A stretch of 61,091 nt of DNA from Shimia aestuarii (GTDB lineage Bacteria > Pseudomonadota > Alphaproteobacteria > Rhodobacterales > Rhodobacteraceae): NCBI RefSeq assembly GCF_022814865.1, contig NZ_JAKVRD010000024.1, forward strand, positions 1-61,091, in the 5' to 3' direction. Position 1 is the first letter of the stretch. Every line of letters begins with the position of its first letter. Below are positions 51,151-58,174 of the stretch, one piece after another. Below the pieces are notes generated by a model that had not been told where the DNA came from, did no database searches, and saw nothing but the letters and a program-made list of their open reading frames with translations. The position numbers and the translations under genes are program-made.

Positions 51151-52026
51151 ATGCCTGACCCGCGCCTGGCCCTCGTTGCTCCGTGGTTCGGCCCTTGGCC
51201 CGTCTGGATCAACCTCTACCTCGAAAGCTGCCGCTGGAACCCCGAGATCACCTGGCTCATCCCCACGGACCAAGATCCGCCTGCCTGCCAGCCGCCCAAT
51301 GTCACCTTCCTGTCCATGACGCTGGCCGAGTTCACCGCCCGCGCCGCCGCCGTGACCGGCCTGCCTCTTGTCCCAAGTGACCCCTACAAGATTTGCGACT
51401 ACAAACCGCTGACCGGTGAGATATTTGCCGATGAACTCCGCGCCTTCACGCATTTTGGCTATACCGACAATGACATCATCTACGGTCGGCTCGCCTGCGA
51501 ACTCACCCCAGAACGCCTCGCCACCTACGAGATCATCTCGAGCCACGCCAACCTACAGGCCGGTCACCTGACCGTGATGCAGAACACGCGCCGCGTCTGC
51601 CGCGCATGGCGGCACACGCCGAAATGGCGTCGTCATCTCCAAAGACCGGACCATACCGGCTTTGACGAACGCGCCTTTGGCCGCCGCATTGATCCGAACC
51701 GCTGGCATCCTCCGTGGCGCCGCTTTTCCGTGCTCTGGCACGAGATGTTCTCCATGCCCGACCGGGCCGGCACATGGCCCGATGGCGGCAAAAGCCCGCA
51801 GCACTATCACTGGCACAAGGGCCGCCTGACCGACGCGCGCGGTGCCAAGGAAGAATACGCCTACCTGCATTTCATGTTCTGGCGCTCCGGACGCTACCGC
51901 TCCGAGGCCATGGGCCCTGCGCCTTGGGACTCGCTCGACACACTCATGCATGTGGCATGGCCCACAGCGGCCGAAACCGGCTTTGACATCACACGCCAAG
52001 GTTTCTTGCCGCACAATTCCGTCTAA
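51151..52026 (+). CDS. Glycosyltransferase-like protein (DUF6625 type)
   Basis: 291 residues. The order APWFGPWPVWINLYLESCRW, a TWLIPTDQD segment, PPNVTFLSMTLAEF, PYKICDYKPLTGEIF and GYTDNDIIYGRL resembles the GT-A-like DUF6625 proteins found in surface polysaccharide loci (..PLWLKSCEKNP..., ..DFKP..GYCDxDVIFG). The TDNDI would be the metal-binding DxD. The C-terminal part contains PQHYHWHKGRLTD. No ribosome-binding site is clear, so it may depend on coupling with plsY. Donor and acceptor unknown. Confidence 0.68.
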   Translation: MPDPRLALVAPWFGPWPVWINLYLESCRWNPEITWLIPTDQDPPACQPPNVTFLSMTLAEFTARAAAVTGLPLVPSDPYKICDYKPLTGEIFADELRAFTHFGYTDNDIIYGRLACELTPERLATYEIISSHANLQAGHLTVMQNTRRVCRAWRHTPKWRRHLQRPDHTGFDERAFGRRIDPNRWHPPWRRFSVLWHEMFSMPDRAGTWPDGGKSPQHYHWHKGRLTDARGAKEEYAYLHFMFWRSGRYRSEAMGPAPWDSLDTLMHVAWPTAAETGFDITRQGFLPHNSV

Positions 52027-52136
52027 ACGCCCCGCAGCGGTCCCCGCTTCGCCCCATTTGTGCCGCCTTCCCCCGCAATTCTGGCCGGGTCATTTACCCT
52101 GCGCCTGCCCGCGCATGCCCCAAGGAGTTGCCGCCC

Positions 52137-52703
52137 ATGATGGGTCCGATCGCCGCCGCCGAATCCGTTGTCTTCAAATCCTTTCAGACCCGTGGCCGCG
52201 CGACGCGCGCCGAATACTGGTGGTGGGGTCTTGTACAGTTCTGCGCCCTGACCGCCTGCGTCTGGCTCGACTTCACACGCCATTTCGCGACCCAAACGCC
52301 GCCGCTGAACCCGATCGAATACGCCTCTTTCGTTTTCGCCATGGTGACGCTTCCCGCCAACTTCTGCGTCACCATCCGCCGCCTGCACGATAGCGGCCGC
52401 TCGGGCTTTTGGTATCTCATCACCCTCGTGCCCCTGATCGGCGGCATCTGGTTCCTGATCCTGATGCTCCTGCCGTCCGAACGCGACGACAACATCTACG
52501 GCCCCGCCCCCTATCTGCGCCATGCCCCGGCCTTCTCGGACGAAGACGGCACGACCATGCCCCAAATCGCCCGCAAGCGCCGCGATCCGATGCAGGCCTA
52601 CGCGATCCTCGACCGTCTGCATGACGAACCCGACGAGGCCGCCATCGCCGCCCGCAAAGAGGAAATCCGCGACTACTATCGCAGCCGGGTGCTACAATCC
52701 TGA
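52137..52703 (+). CDS. DUF805 membrane protein
   Basis: 188 residues. The DUF805 part covers the first ~125: FQTRGRATRAEYWWWGLVQF, three or four membrane helices, TIRRLHDSGRSGFWYLITLV and ILMLLPSERDDNIYGPAP. A cytoplasmic tail of about 60 residues follows (IARKRRDPMQAYAILDRL, EEIRDYYRSRVLQS). AAGGAG lies upstream. Function of DUF805 is unknown. A second, truncated DUF805 gene lies 730 bases downstream. Confidence 0.87.
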   Translation: MMGPIAAAESVVFKSFQTRGRATRAEYWWWGLVQFCALTACVWLDFTRHFATQTPPLNPIEYASFVFAMVTLPANFCVTIRRLHDSGRSGFWYLITLVPLIGGIWFLILMLLPSERDDNIYGPAPYLRHAPAFSDEDGTTMPQIARKRRDPMQAYAILDRLHDEPDEAAIAARKEEIRDYYRSRVLQS

Positions 52704-52709
52704 TCCGGC

Positions 52710-53339
52710 TTAGTCCTGCTTGGCCTTCGGCGCGATGAGGCCCCGCGCCTCAAGCGCACTGAACGGCATGCCCTTGCATTCGCGCATCCCGTGCTTGCTC
52801 GTCGGCATCGGCAAGAGAGTCACCCCCGGACAGCCCCGAAGGTTCTCGGCCTGATAGGAATCCTTCGGACTCTCCGCCGGGTAGTGCAGCACGATCTGGC
52901 CCTCAAAGGCCTGTTCCGCGATATGCCATTTGAGGTTCTGCGTCTCCGGGTCCGGCAGCCATTTGTCGAACCACCGGTGCAACCGCTTGCCGCGCCCGTC
53001 GATTTCACGCGCCGCTGTGTCGAGCGTCGTAAAGGCCGAATAGCCCGCGATGGTCTCGATCCCTGCCGCCATCGACAGGGCAATCCCGCCGAACCCGCCG
53101 CCAGAAGAACAAAGCGTCAGCGCCTCGGCATACTTGGCCCGTTCCTCGCGCAGGAACTCTGCAAGCGCCTCTGCCGACAGGAAATCATCCCCGCCCGTGA
53201 TGAAAAGATCCTTACAGGTGTTGGTCAGGAAATGAATGTCATACCCCCGCGCCCGTAGGTTTCGCATGATCTTCTCTTTCGGATACCCGACCAGCTTTCC
53301 GCTAAAGCCGGAAAATATGAACACGACCCTGTCGCCCAT
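52710..53339 (-). CDS. Hypothetical protein, alpha/beta-hydrolase-like
   Basis: 209 residues from the ATG at 53339, which has GAGGGACAATTT upstream; earlier in-frame starts at 53372 and 53408 are weaker. The N-terminus VVFIFSGFSGKLVGYP, a central TLCSSGGGFGGIALSMAAGI with a Ser in a nucleophile-elbow-like SSGGG, and a late KHGMRECKGM resemble the order of an alpha/beta hydrolase (strand, nucleophile elbow, His), but I cannot name a family. Its upstream region runs into a truncated DUF805 gene on the other strand, so this gene may have arrived by the same rearrangement. Confidence 0.62.
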   Translation of the reverse strand: MGDRVVFIFSGFSGKLVGYPKEKIMRNLRARGYDIHFLTNTCKDLFITGGDDFLSAEALAEFLREERAKYAEALTLCSSGGGFGGIALSMAAGIETIAGYSAFTTLDTAAREIDGRGKRLHRWFDKWLPDPETQNLKWHIAEQAFEGQIVLHYPAESPKDSYQAENLRGCPGVTLLPMPTSKHGMRECKGMPFSALEARGLIAPKAKQD

Positions 53340-53372
53340 AAATTGTCCCTCGCATTCAATCCCTTGCCCCAT

Positions 53373-53406
53373 GCGCAGCGACTGCGCCGCACGAGCGTAG
53401 TGCGGC
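53373..53406. other. Two adjacent hairpins upstream of the hypothetical gene
   Basis: GCGCAG-CGA-CTGCGC (53373-53387) and GCCGCAC-N7-GTGCGGC (53386-53406) abut and share two bases, so the folded forms are mutually exclusive at the base. They lie 35-67 bases upstream of the minus-strand start at 53339. Confidence 0.45.
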
Positions 53407-53433
53407 ATAGACCCAAGGTCCAGAACGTCAAAG

Positions 53434-53574
53434 GCTCTGCACGATCTCGACAAATCGGGATGGTGGTTGCTGATCGGCCTGATCCCGATCCTCGGCGCGC
53501 TTGTGCTAATCTACTGGTTCATCCAGCCCGGCACCGCCGGCTCCAACCGCTTCGGCCCCGCACCGCAGGCCTGA
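53434..53574 (+). pseudogene. C-terminal remnant of a DUF805 gene
   Basis: The plus-strand frame reads ALHDLDKSGWWLLIGLIPIL, then GALVLIYWFIQPGTAGSNRF and GPAPQA before a TGA. This is the final third of a DUF805 protein (RRLHD.GKSGWWLL...PG..G.NRFGPDP). The N-terminal two-thirds are missing: an in-frame TAG lies at 53398-53400 and no start codon is nearby. The sequence preceding ALHD is not DUF805-like. The remnant is about 45 codons and ends ten bases before the gshA terminator, as a once-complete neighbour of gshA would. Confidence 0.75.
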
Positions 53575-53583
53575 AAAGACCAA

Positions 53584-53603
53584 GGGCGGGGACATCCCCG
53601 CCC
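53584..53603 (-). terminator. Hairpin terminator of gshA
   Basis: GGGCGGGG-ACAT-CCCCGCCC forms an eight-base-pair stem. On the minus strand it is followed by a T-rich TTGGTCTTTTC. It lies eight bases after the gshA stop. Confidence 0.7.
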
Positions 53604-53611
53604 GTTGTCGC

Positions 53612-54982
53612 TCAGTAGCTATACTCTTTGTAAATCCGGCTGAGATCTCCATCCCAGTCACCATAGTAATGGTCAAGAAGCTCGTCCGCCGGGACCTTGC
53701 CGCTCTCGACGCTTTCCTTGAGCGCATCGAGGAAATGCGTCTCGTCCGGCACGAGGCCCCCGGCCCCGACCCGGCCGCGCGCCTTGAGGCCCGCCTCGGC
53801 AATGCCAAGCACCTCCTGCGCAAGCTCCTGCATCCGCACCTTGCCCGCCTGCGCCTGAAGCCCGTCAACGCTCGCTGAGACGCGTAGCATCTCGCGCGTC
53901 TCCGCGTCCCAGCCCTTGACGAGATCCCATGCCGCATCAAGCGAGGACTGGTCATACATGAGACCGACCCAAAACGCTGGCAGCGCACAGAGACGCCGCC
54001 ATGGGCCGCCATCGGCTCCGCGCATCTCCATGTATTTCTTGATCCGTGCCTCGGGGAAGGCCGTCGTCAGATGGTCCGCCCAGTCGCTGAGGGTCGGTGT
54101 CTCGCCCGGCAACGCAGGCAATTCGCCCTTGAGGAAATCGCGGAAGGACTGGCCCAGCGCGTCGATATACTCGCCGTCGCGATAGACAAAATACATCGGC
54201 ACATCGAGCGCGTAGTCTACCCAGGCCTCGAACCCGAACCCCTCGTCAAACACAAAGGGCAACATGCCCGTGCGCGCCGGATCAAGATCGCGCCAGATCC
54301 GCGAGCGCCAGCTCTTATGCCCGTTGACCTTGCCGTCAAAGAACGGCGAGTTGGCGAAAAGCGCGGTCGCGACGGGCTGAAGCGCAAGCGCCACGCGCAG
54401 CTTCTGCACCATGTCCGCCTCGCTGGCAAAATCAAGGTTCACCTGCACGGTGCAGGTCCGGTACATCATGGATTTGCCCATGGTCCCGACCTTGTCCATG
54501 TAATCCGTCATCAGCCGGTAGCGCCCTTTGGGCATCTGCGGCATCTGCTCATGGCTCCAGATCGGCGCGGCACCAAGACCGATGAACCCGACGCCGATCT
54601 TATCGGAAATGTCTTTCACATCGGCAAGGTGGCGGTTCACCTCGTCACAGGTCTGGTGAATATTGTCGAGCGGCGCACCCGAAAGCTCAAGCTGTCCGCC
54701 CGGCTCGAGCGAGACATTCGCCCCGTCCTTTTCCAACCCGATGAGCTTGCCCGCTTCTTCCACGGGCGACCATCCGTGCCCGTCGCGCAGCCCCTCGAGA
54801 ACCGCAAGGATCGAGCGTTCGCCCTCAAACGGCAACGGCTTCAGCGTATCCTTGCAATAGCCGAACTTCTCGTGCTCGGTCCCGATCTTCCACGCGTCTC
54901 GCGGTTTGCAGCCGGATTCCAGATATTCGGCAAGCTGGGAATAGTGTTCAATCGGCCCGCCGCCGGATTGGGGGATGGACAT
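53612..54982 (-). CDS. gshA: Glutamate--cysteine ligase
   Basis: GshA forms gamma-glutamylcysteine, the first step to glutathione. 456 residues of the proteobacterial/plant type (GCS2-like, about 450). Characteristic segments are WKIGTEHEKFGY (about 31-42), SLEPGGQLELSGAPL (about 91-105) and RYRLMTDYMDKVGTMGKSMMYRTCTVQVNLDF in parts at about 152-184. GGAGA precedes the ATG. It is the last gene of a minus-strand series beginning with rsmE, with 65 bases between it and the preceding membrane protein. Confidence 0.95.
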   Translation of the reverse strand: MSIPQSGGGPIEHYSQLAEYLESGCKPRDAWKIGTEHEKFGYCKDTLKPLPFEGERSILAVLEGLRDGHGWSPVEEAGKLIGLEKDGANVSLEPGGQLELSGAPLDNIHQTCDEVNRHLADVKDISDKIGVGFIGLGAAPIWSHEQMPQMPKGRYRLMTDYMDKVGTMGKSMMYRTCTVQVNLDFASEADMVQKLRVALALQPVATALFANSPFFDGKVNGHKSWRSRIWRDLDPARTGMLPFVFDEGFGFEAWVDYALDVPMYFVYRDGEYIDALGQSFRDFLKGELPALPGETPTLSDWADHLTTAFPEARIKKYMEMRGADGGPWRRLCALPAFWVGLMYDQSSLDAAWDLVKGWDAETREMLRVSASVDGLQAQAGKVRMQELAQEVLGIAEAGLKARGRVGAGGLVPDETHFLDALKESVESGKVPADELLDHYYGDWDGDLSRIYKEYSY

Positions 54983-55047
54983 CGCTGGTCTCCGGTCCTG
55001 TGTCTTCGCGCATGTCTGACCACTCCTGCGATCAATTTACGCCGGTG

Positions 55048-55566
55048 TCAATGTAACCTTGCGGCACCGGAGGACCAGATCACGACAGGGTGATCTGCGG
55101 CCCCTTCCCGGTTGTTGAGTGCGTGAAGCATCGCGCCTGTGCGCATCCCCGGCAAGGTCGCGAAAGCATCGAAAAGCGCCTCGGCCCCTTCCGCATTGGT
55201 GGGAATGACAAGCGCCGCCTGTCCCGGCTGATGCAGCCGCCAGACCGACGTGTCCCCGCCCCCGGCAAGCTCGATCCGGCTCACATCCCGAAGCGCAACC
55301 GACCCGCCCCACCACGGCCCATAGTACATGACCTCGCCTTCATCGACCTGCACAACGCCCGGCCCGCCCTTGCCGGTGCGAAACCGCGCCCGCTGCACGC
55401 CGGTAAAGATCAGGAGCGCCCCGATAAGAAACACGCCATACCCGACCCAACGTAAAACGCCGAACCCGCTCGCCATCCAGACGCCAAGCAGAAGCACCGC
55501 AGCGCCAACAAGCACCTCGCGCCAACGCAGGATCAAGGCCTGCGCTTCTGGTCGCACGAAACTCAT
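55048..55566 (-). CDS. Hypothetical membrane protein with PH-like domain
   Basis: 172 residues. Two membrane helices (about 17-34 and 39-57) are followed by a beta-rich cytoplasmic domain: GVVQVDEGEVMYYGPWWGGS, VALRDVSRIELAG and QAALVIPTNAEGAEALFDAF. The layout of two helices then a PH-like module resembles the two PH-like proteins at 48-49 kb, though sequence similarity is slight. Its start overlaps the acetyltransferase stop by four bases. Function unknown. Confidence 0.7.
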   Translation of the reverse strand: MSFVRPEAQALILRWREVLVGAAVLLLGVWMASGFGVLRWVGYGVFLIGALLIFTGVQRARFRTGKGGPGVVQVDEGEVMYYGPWWGGSVALRDVSRIELAGGGDTSVWRLHQPGQAALVIPTNAEGAEALFDAFATLPGMRTGAMLHALNNREGAADHPVVIWSSGAARLH

Positions 55567-56414
55567 CGCGGCGACCCGAGTTGCACCGGCGGATCAAGAA
55601 GCGCGACGCGGTAATCGCCCGCTCTCTGAAAGCCGATCCCTTCATATATCCGTGCAGCCCGCTCCGATCCGGCGAAAAGGATTGCCCGCGCGATCCCCTC
55701 GCCCCGCAACTCGGCCAGTTGCGCCGCAACAACCGTCGCTGCGAGCCCCTCTCCGCGCCGATCGCGGCGCACGAAAACGCCGCCAATCTGTACCGCAAGC
55801 CCCGCATGGGCATTGACCGCGCTCATCGCAACCGGCCCGTCCTCGCATTCAAGAAGCCAAACCGTTTCGGCCGCAATCGCCTCTTCGGCGCGCAGATCGA
55901 GCGGCCGCATATCGCCGCCCTCGCCAAGCCCGTTATCCTCGTCCAACTGCTGGAACCACGTCATGAGAAGCGCTTTGTCGCTCTCCTGTGGCGCACGCAC
56001 CACAGCATCGCTCTCGCCCACCTGCGCGAGGTCGATCGTATAAAGCGGATCGACATCATTCACGCCGAGCGCATCCGCCTCGAACGGCAATGCCTCAAGG
56101 ATCGTCGCCACCTGTTCGGCCTCGCCCGTCATGCCGCGCAGCACATAGCCCTGCAACAGATGCGCATAGGTCTGTGCCTCCGTCGCGCCGATCCCCGGCA
56201 GCTGAGACAAGAGCATCCCGCCATTCGTCGCCCCGAAAATCCCGGTGATCCCGTCGCCCGTCTCGCGCAGGAAAAACGCCGTGCCATGCGGATGGGTGCG
56301 ATTGTCGACCCCGAACTGTTCGAGATTGCCCAAAAGGAACATCGAGCTTTCGATGCGCTCCTCAAGGAAGGCCATCATCGCCGGAATGTCTTTGTCTTCC
56401 GCCTTTCGGATCAT
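55563..56414 (-). CDS. GNAT-family N-acetyltransferase
   Basis: 283 residues from the ATG at 56414, which overlaps the rsmE stop (ATGA). The C-terminal GNAT domain (about 155-283) has the acetyl-CoA loop IGGVFVRRDRRGEGLAATVV at about 222-241 and a final YEGIGFQRAGDYRVALL. The N-terminal half (about 1-140) is a second, degenerate acetyltransferase-like domain, as in the FR47-type double-domain family. Substrate unknown; adjacency to rsmE and gshA does not define it. Confidence 0.83.
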   Translation of the reverse strand: MIRKAEDKDIPAMMAFLEERIESSMFLLGNLEQFGVDNRTHPHGTAFFLRETGDGITGIFGATNGGMLLSQLPGIGATEAQTYAHLLQGYVLRGMTGEAEQVATILEALPFEADALGVNDVDPLYTIDLAQVGESDAVVRAPQESDKALLMTWFQQLDEDNGLGEGGDMRPLDLRAEEAIAAETVWLLECEDGPVAMSAVNAHAGLAVQIGGVFVRRDRRGEGLAATVVAAQLAELRGEGIARAILFAGSERAARIYEGIGFQRAGDYRVALLDPPVQLGSPR

Positions 56415-57136
56415 CCCCAATCCCCCAACGCCTGCTGCCAGACCGTCATCGCCGCGACCGCCGCCGTATCGGCGCGCAAGATACGCGGCCCGAGGCTGAC
56501 CACATGGGCAAAGGGCAAGGCCTGAAGCCGCGCCCGCTCCTCCTCGGAAAACCCGCCCTCGGGTCCGATCAGGATCGCCCAAGGCCCGGCCCCGGCCGCG
56601 CCAAGCGTCTTCGCCGCGCCGACCTCGGCCTCATCGCAGAACATGAGCTGTCGCCCCTCGGGCCAATCGGCCAATAGCCGGTCGAGCTTTTGCAGGTCGC
56701 ACACGTCCGGCACGAACGTGCCGCCGCATTGCTCTGCCGCCTCGACGGCATGGGCCTGAAGACGGTCCTGCCGAATACGCTCGGAGTTGGTAAAGGCGGT
56801 CTGCACTGGCATGATCTTTGCCGCCCCCATCTCCGCCGCCTTCTCGACGATGAAATCGGTGCGCGCTTTCTTGATCGGTGCGAACAAAAGCCAAAGATCG
56901 GGCGGCATCTGCAACGGCTTCGTCTGCGTCGCACAGGTCAACACGCCGCCGCGCTTGCCCGCCTCAGCAACCTCGGCCCGCCATTCCCCGTCCCGCCCGT
57001 TGAACAGCAACACAGGATCACCGACCGCCATCCGCATCACCCCGAAAAGGTAATGCGCCTGATCCCGGTCGAGAGGAACCGTTTGCCCTTCCCCCAGCGG
57101 GTGCTCTACATAAAGCCTGACTTTTGCTTGTTTCAT
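56411..57136 (-). CDS. rsmE: 16S rRNA (uracil1498-N3)-methyltransferase
   Basis: 241-residue SPOUT methyltransferase. N-terminal PUA-like part VRLYVEHPLGEGQTVPLDRDQ region, then the trefoil-knot motifs IKKARTDFIVEKAAEMGAAKI (in part), LIGPEGGFSEEE (about 184-195) and LGPRILRADTA (about 210-220). AAGAAGGG precedes the ATG. It is divergent from ubiA with only 11 bases between the two start codons. Confidence 0.95.
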   Translation of the reverse strand: MKQAKVRLYVEHPLGEGQTVPLDRDQAHYLFGVMRMAVGDPVLLFNGRDGEWRAEVAEAGKRGGVLTCATQTKPLQMPPDLWLLFAPIKKARTDFIVEKAAEMGAAKIMPVQTAFTNSERIRQDRLQAHAVEAAEQCGGTFVPDVCDLQKLDRLLADWPEGRQLMFCDEAEVGAAKTLGAAGAGPWAILIGPEGGFSEEERARLQALPFAHVVSLGPRILRADTAAVAAMTVWQQALGDWG

Positions 57137-57147
57137 GGACCCTTCTT

Positions 57148-58113
57148 ATGGCCAACACCCCGTCAACGCCAGAGCCTCAAGGTCAGGTTTCCGACGCCGT
57201 GCGCGGCAACTGGGTCGACCATCTGGCCCCCGCTCCGACGCGCCCCTACCTGCGCCTGTCGCGCGCCGACCGTCCCATTGGCACATGGCTGCTGCTGCTG
57301 CCCTGCTGGATGAGCCTCCTGCTCGCCATGCTCTCGGATGGACAGGCACGCTGGGAAGATCTCTGGATCGCCATTGGCTGCGGCATGGGAGCATGGCTGA
57401 TGCGCGGCGCGGGCTGTACGTGGAACGACATCACCGACCGCGACATCGACGGCAGCGTCGAGCGCACCCGCTCGCGCCCGATTCCCTCGGGCCAAGTCAC
57501 CACCCGTCAGGCCGTCGCCTATATGGCCGCACAGGCGCTCATCGCCTTTGCCATCCTGCTGACGTTTCATCCGATGGCGATCCTGCTTGGCGTGCTCTCT
57601 CTTGGCCCGGTGGCGATCTACCCCTTCGCCAAACGCTTTACATGGTGGCCACAGATTTTCCTCGGCCTCGCCTTCAACTGGGGCGCGCTTCTGGCCTGGA
57701 CCGCCCACACCGGGAGCCTCGCATGGCCGCCCGTGGTGCTCTACGTCACGGGCATCTGCTGGACCCTGTTCTACGATACGATCTACGCCCATCAGGATAC
57801 CGAAGACGACGCCCTGATCGGGGTCAAATCGACCGCCCGGCTCTTTGCCGACAAGACCCCGCAATGGCTTCAGGGGTTCCTGATCGGCACCGTCACCCTG
57901 ATGAGCATCGCCACCTACCTCGCCGCACGCGATCAAAGCCCGCTGGCGCTTGTCGTGGCACTGGCCGGGCCGTGGGCGATGGGCTGGCACATGCAATGGC
58001 AACTGCGCCGCTTCAACCCGGACGACAACCCAACGCTTCTGATGCTGTTCCGGGCCAACCGCGACACCGGCCTGATCCCCTTGCTGTTTTTCGCCGCTGC
58101 CTGTTTCCTTTGA
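57148..58113 (+). CDS. ubiA: 4-hydroxybenzoate polyprenyltransferase
   Basis: UbiA attaches the polyprenyl tail to 4-hydroxybenzoate in ubiquinone synthesis. 321 residues with eight or nine membrane helices. The two aspartate-rich motifs are NDITDRDIDGSVERTRSRP (about 92-110) and YDTIYAHQDTEDD (about 210-222). The prenyl donor would come from the synthase at 25.6 kb. The start ATG is 11 bases from the rsmE start, so the two promoters must lie inside each other's coding sequence. No good ribosome-binding site precedes it. Confidence 0.94.
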   Translation: MANTPSTPEPQGQVSDAVRGNWVDHLAPAPTRPYLRLSRADRPIGTWLLLLPCWMSLLLAMLSDGQARWEDLWIAIGCGMGAWLMRGAGCTWNDITDRDIDGSVERTRSRPIPSGQVTTRQAVAYMAAQALIAFAILLTFHPMAILLGVLSLGPVAIYPFAKRFTWWPQIFLGLAFNWGALLAWTAHTGSLAWPPVVLYVTGICWTLFYDTIYAHQDTEDDALIGVKSTARLFADKTPQWLQGFLIGTVTLMSIATYLAARDQSPLALVVALAGPWAMGWHMQWQLRRFNPDDNPTLLMLFRANRDTGLIPLLFFAAACFL

Positions 58114-58174
58114 TTGCCCTTGCCTCTCCGGCGTCGTATCTACCCGGTATCACAAGAGAGTAGACCACTTTCGC

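Noticed and set aside
53343..53618. Plus-strand 91-codon frame starting MSLAFNPLPH
   Set aside because: It is out of frame with the DUF805 remnant that occupies the same bases and has no ribosome-binding site or family likeness.
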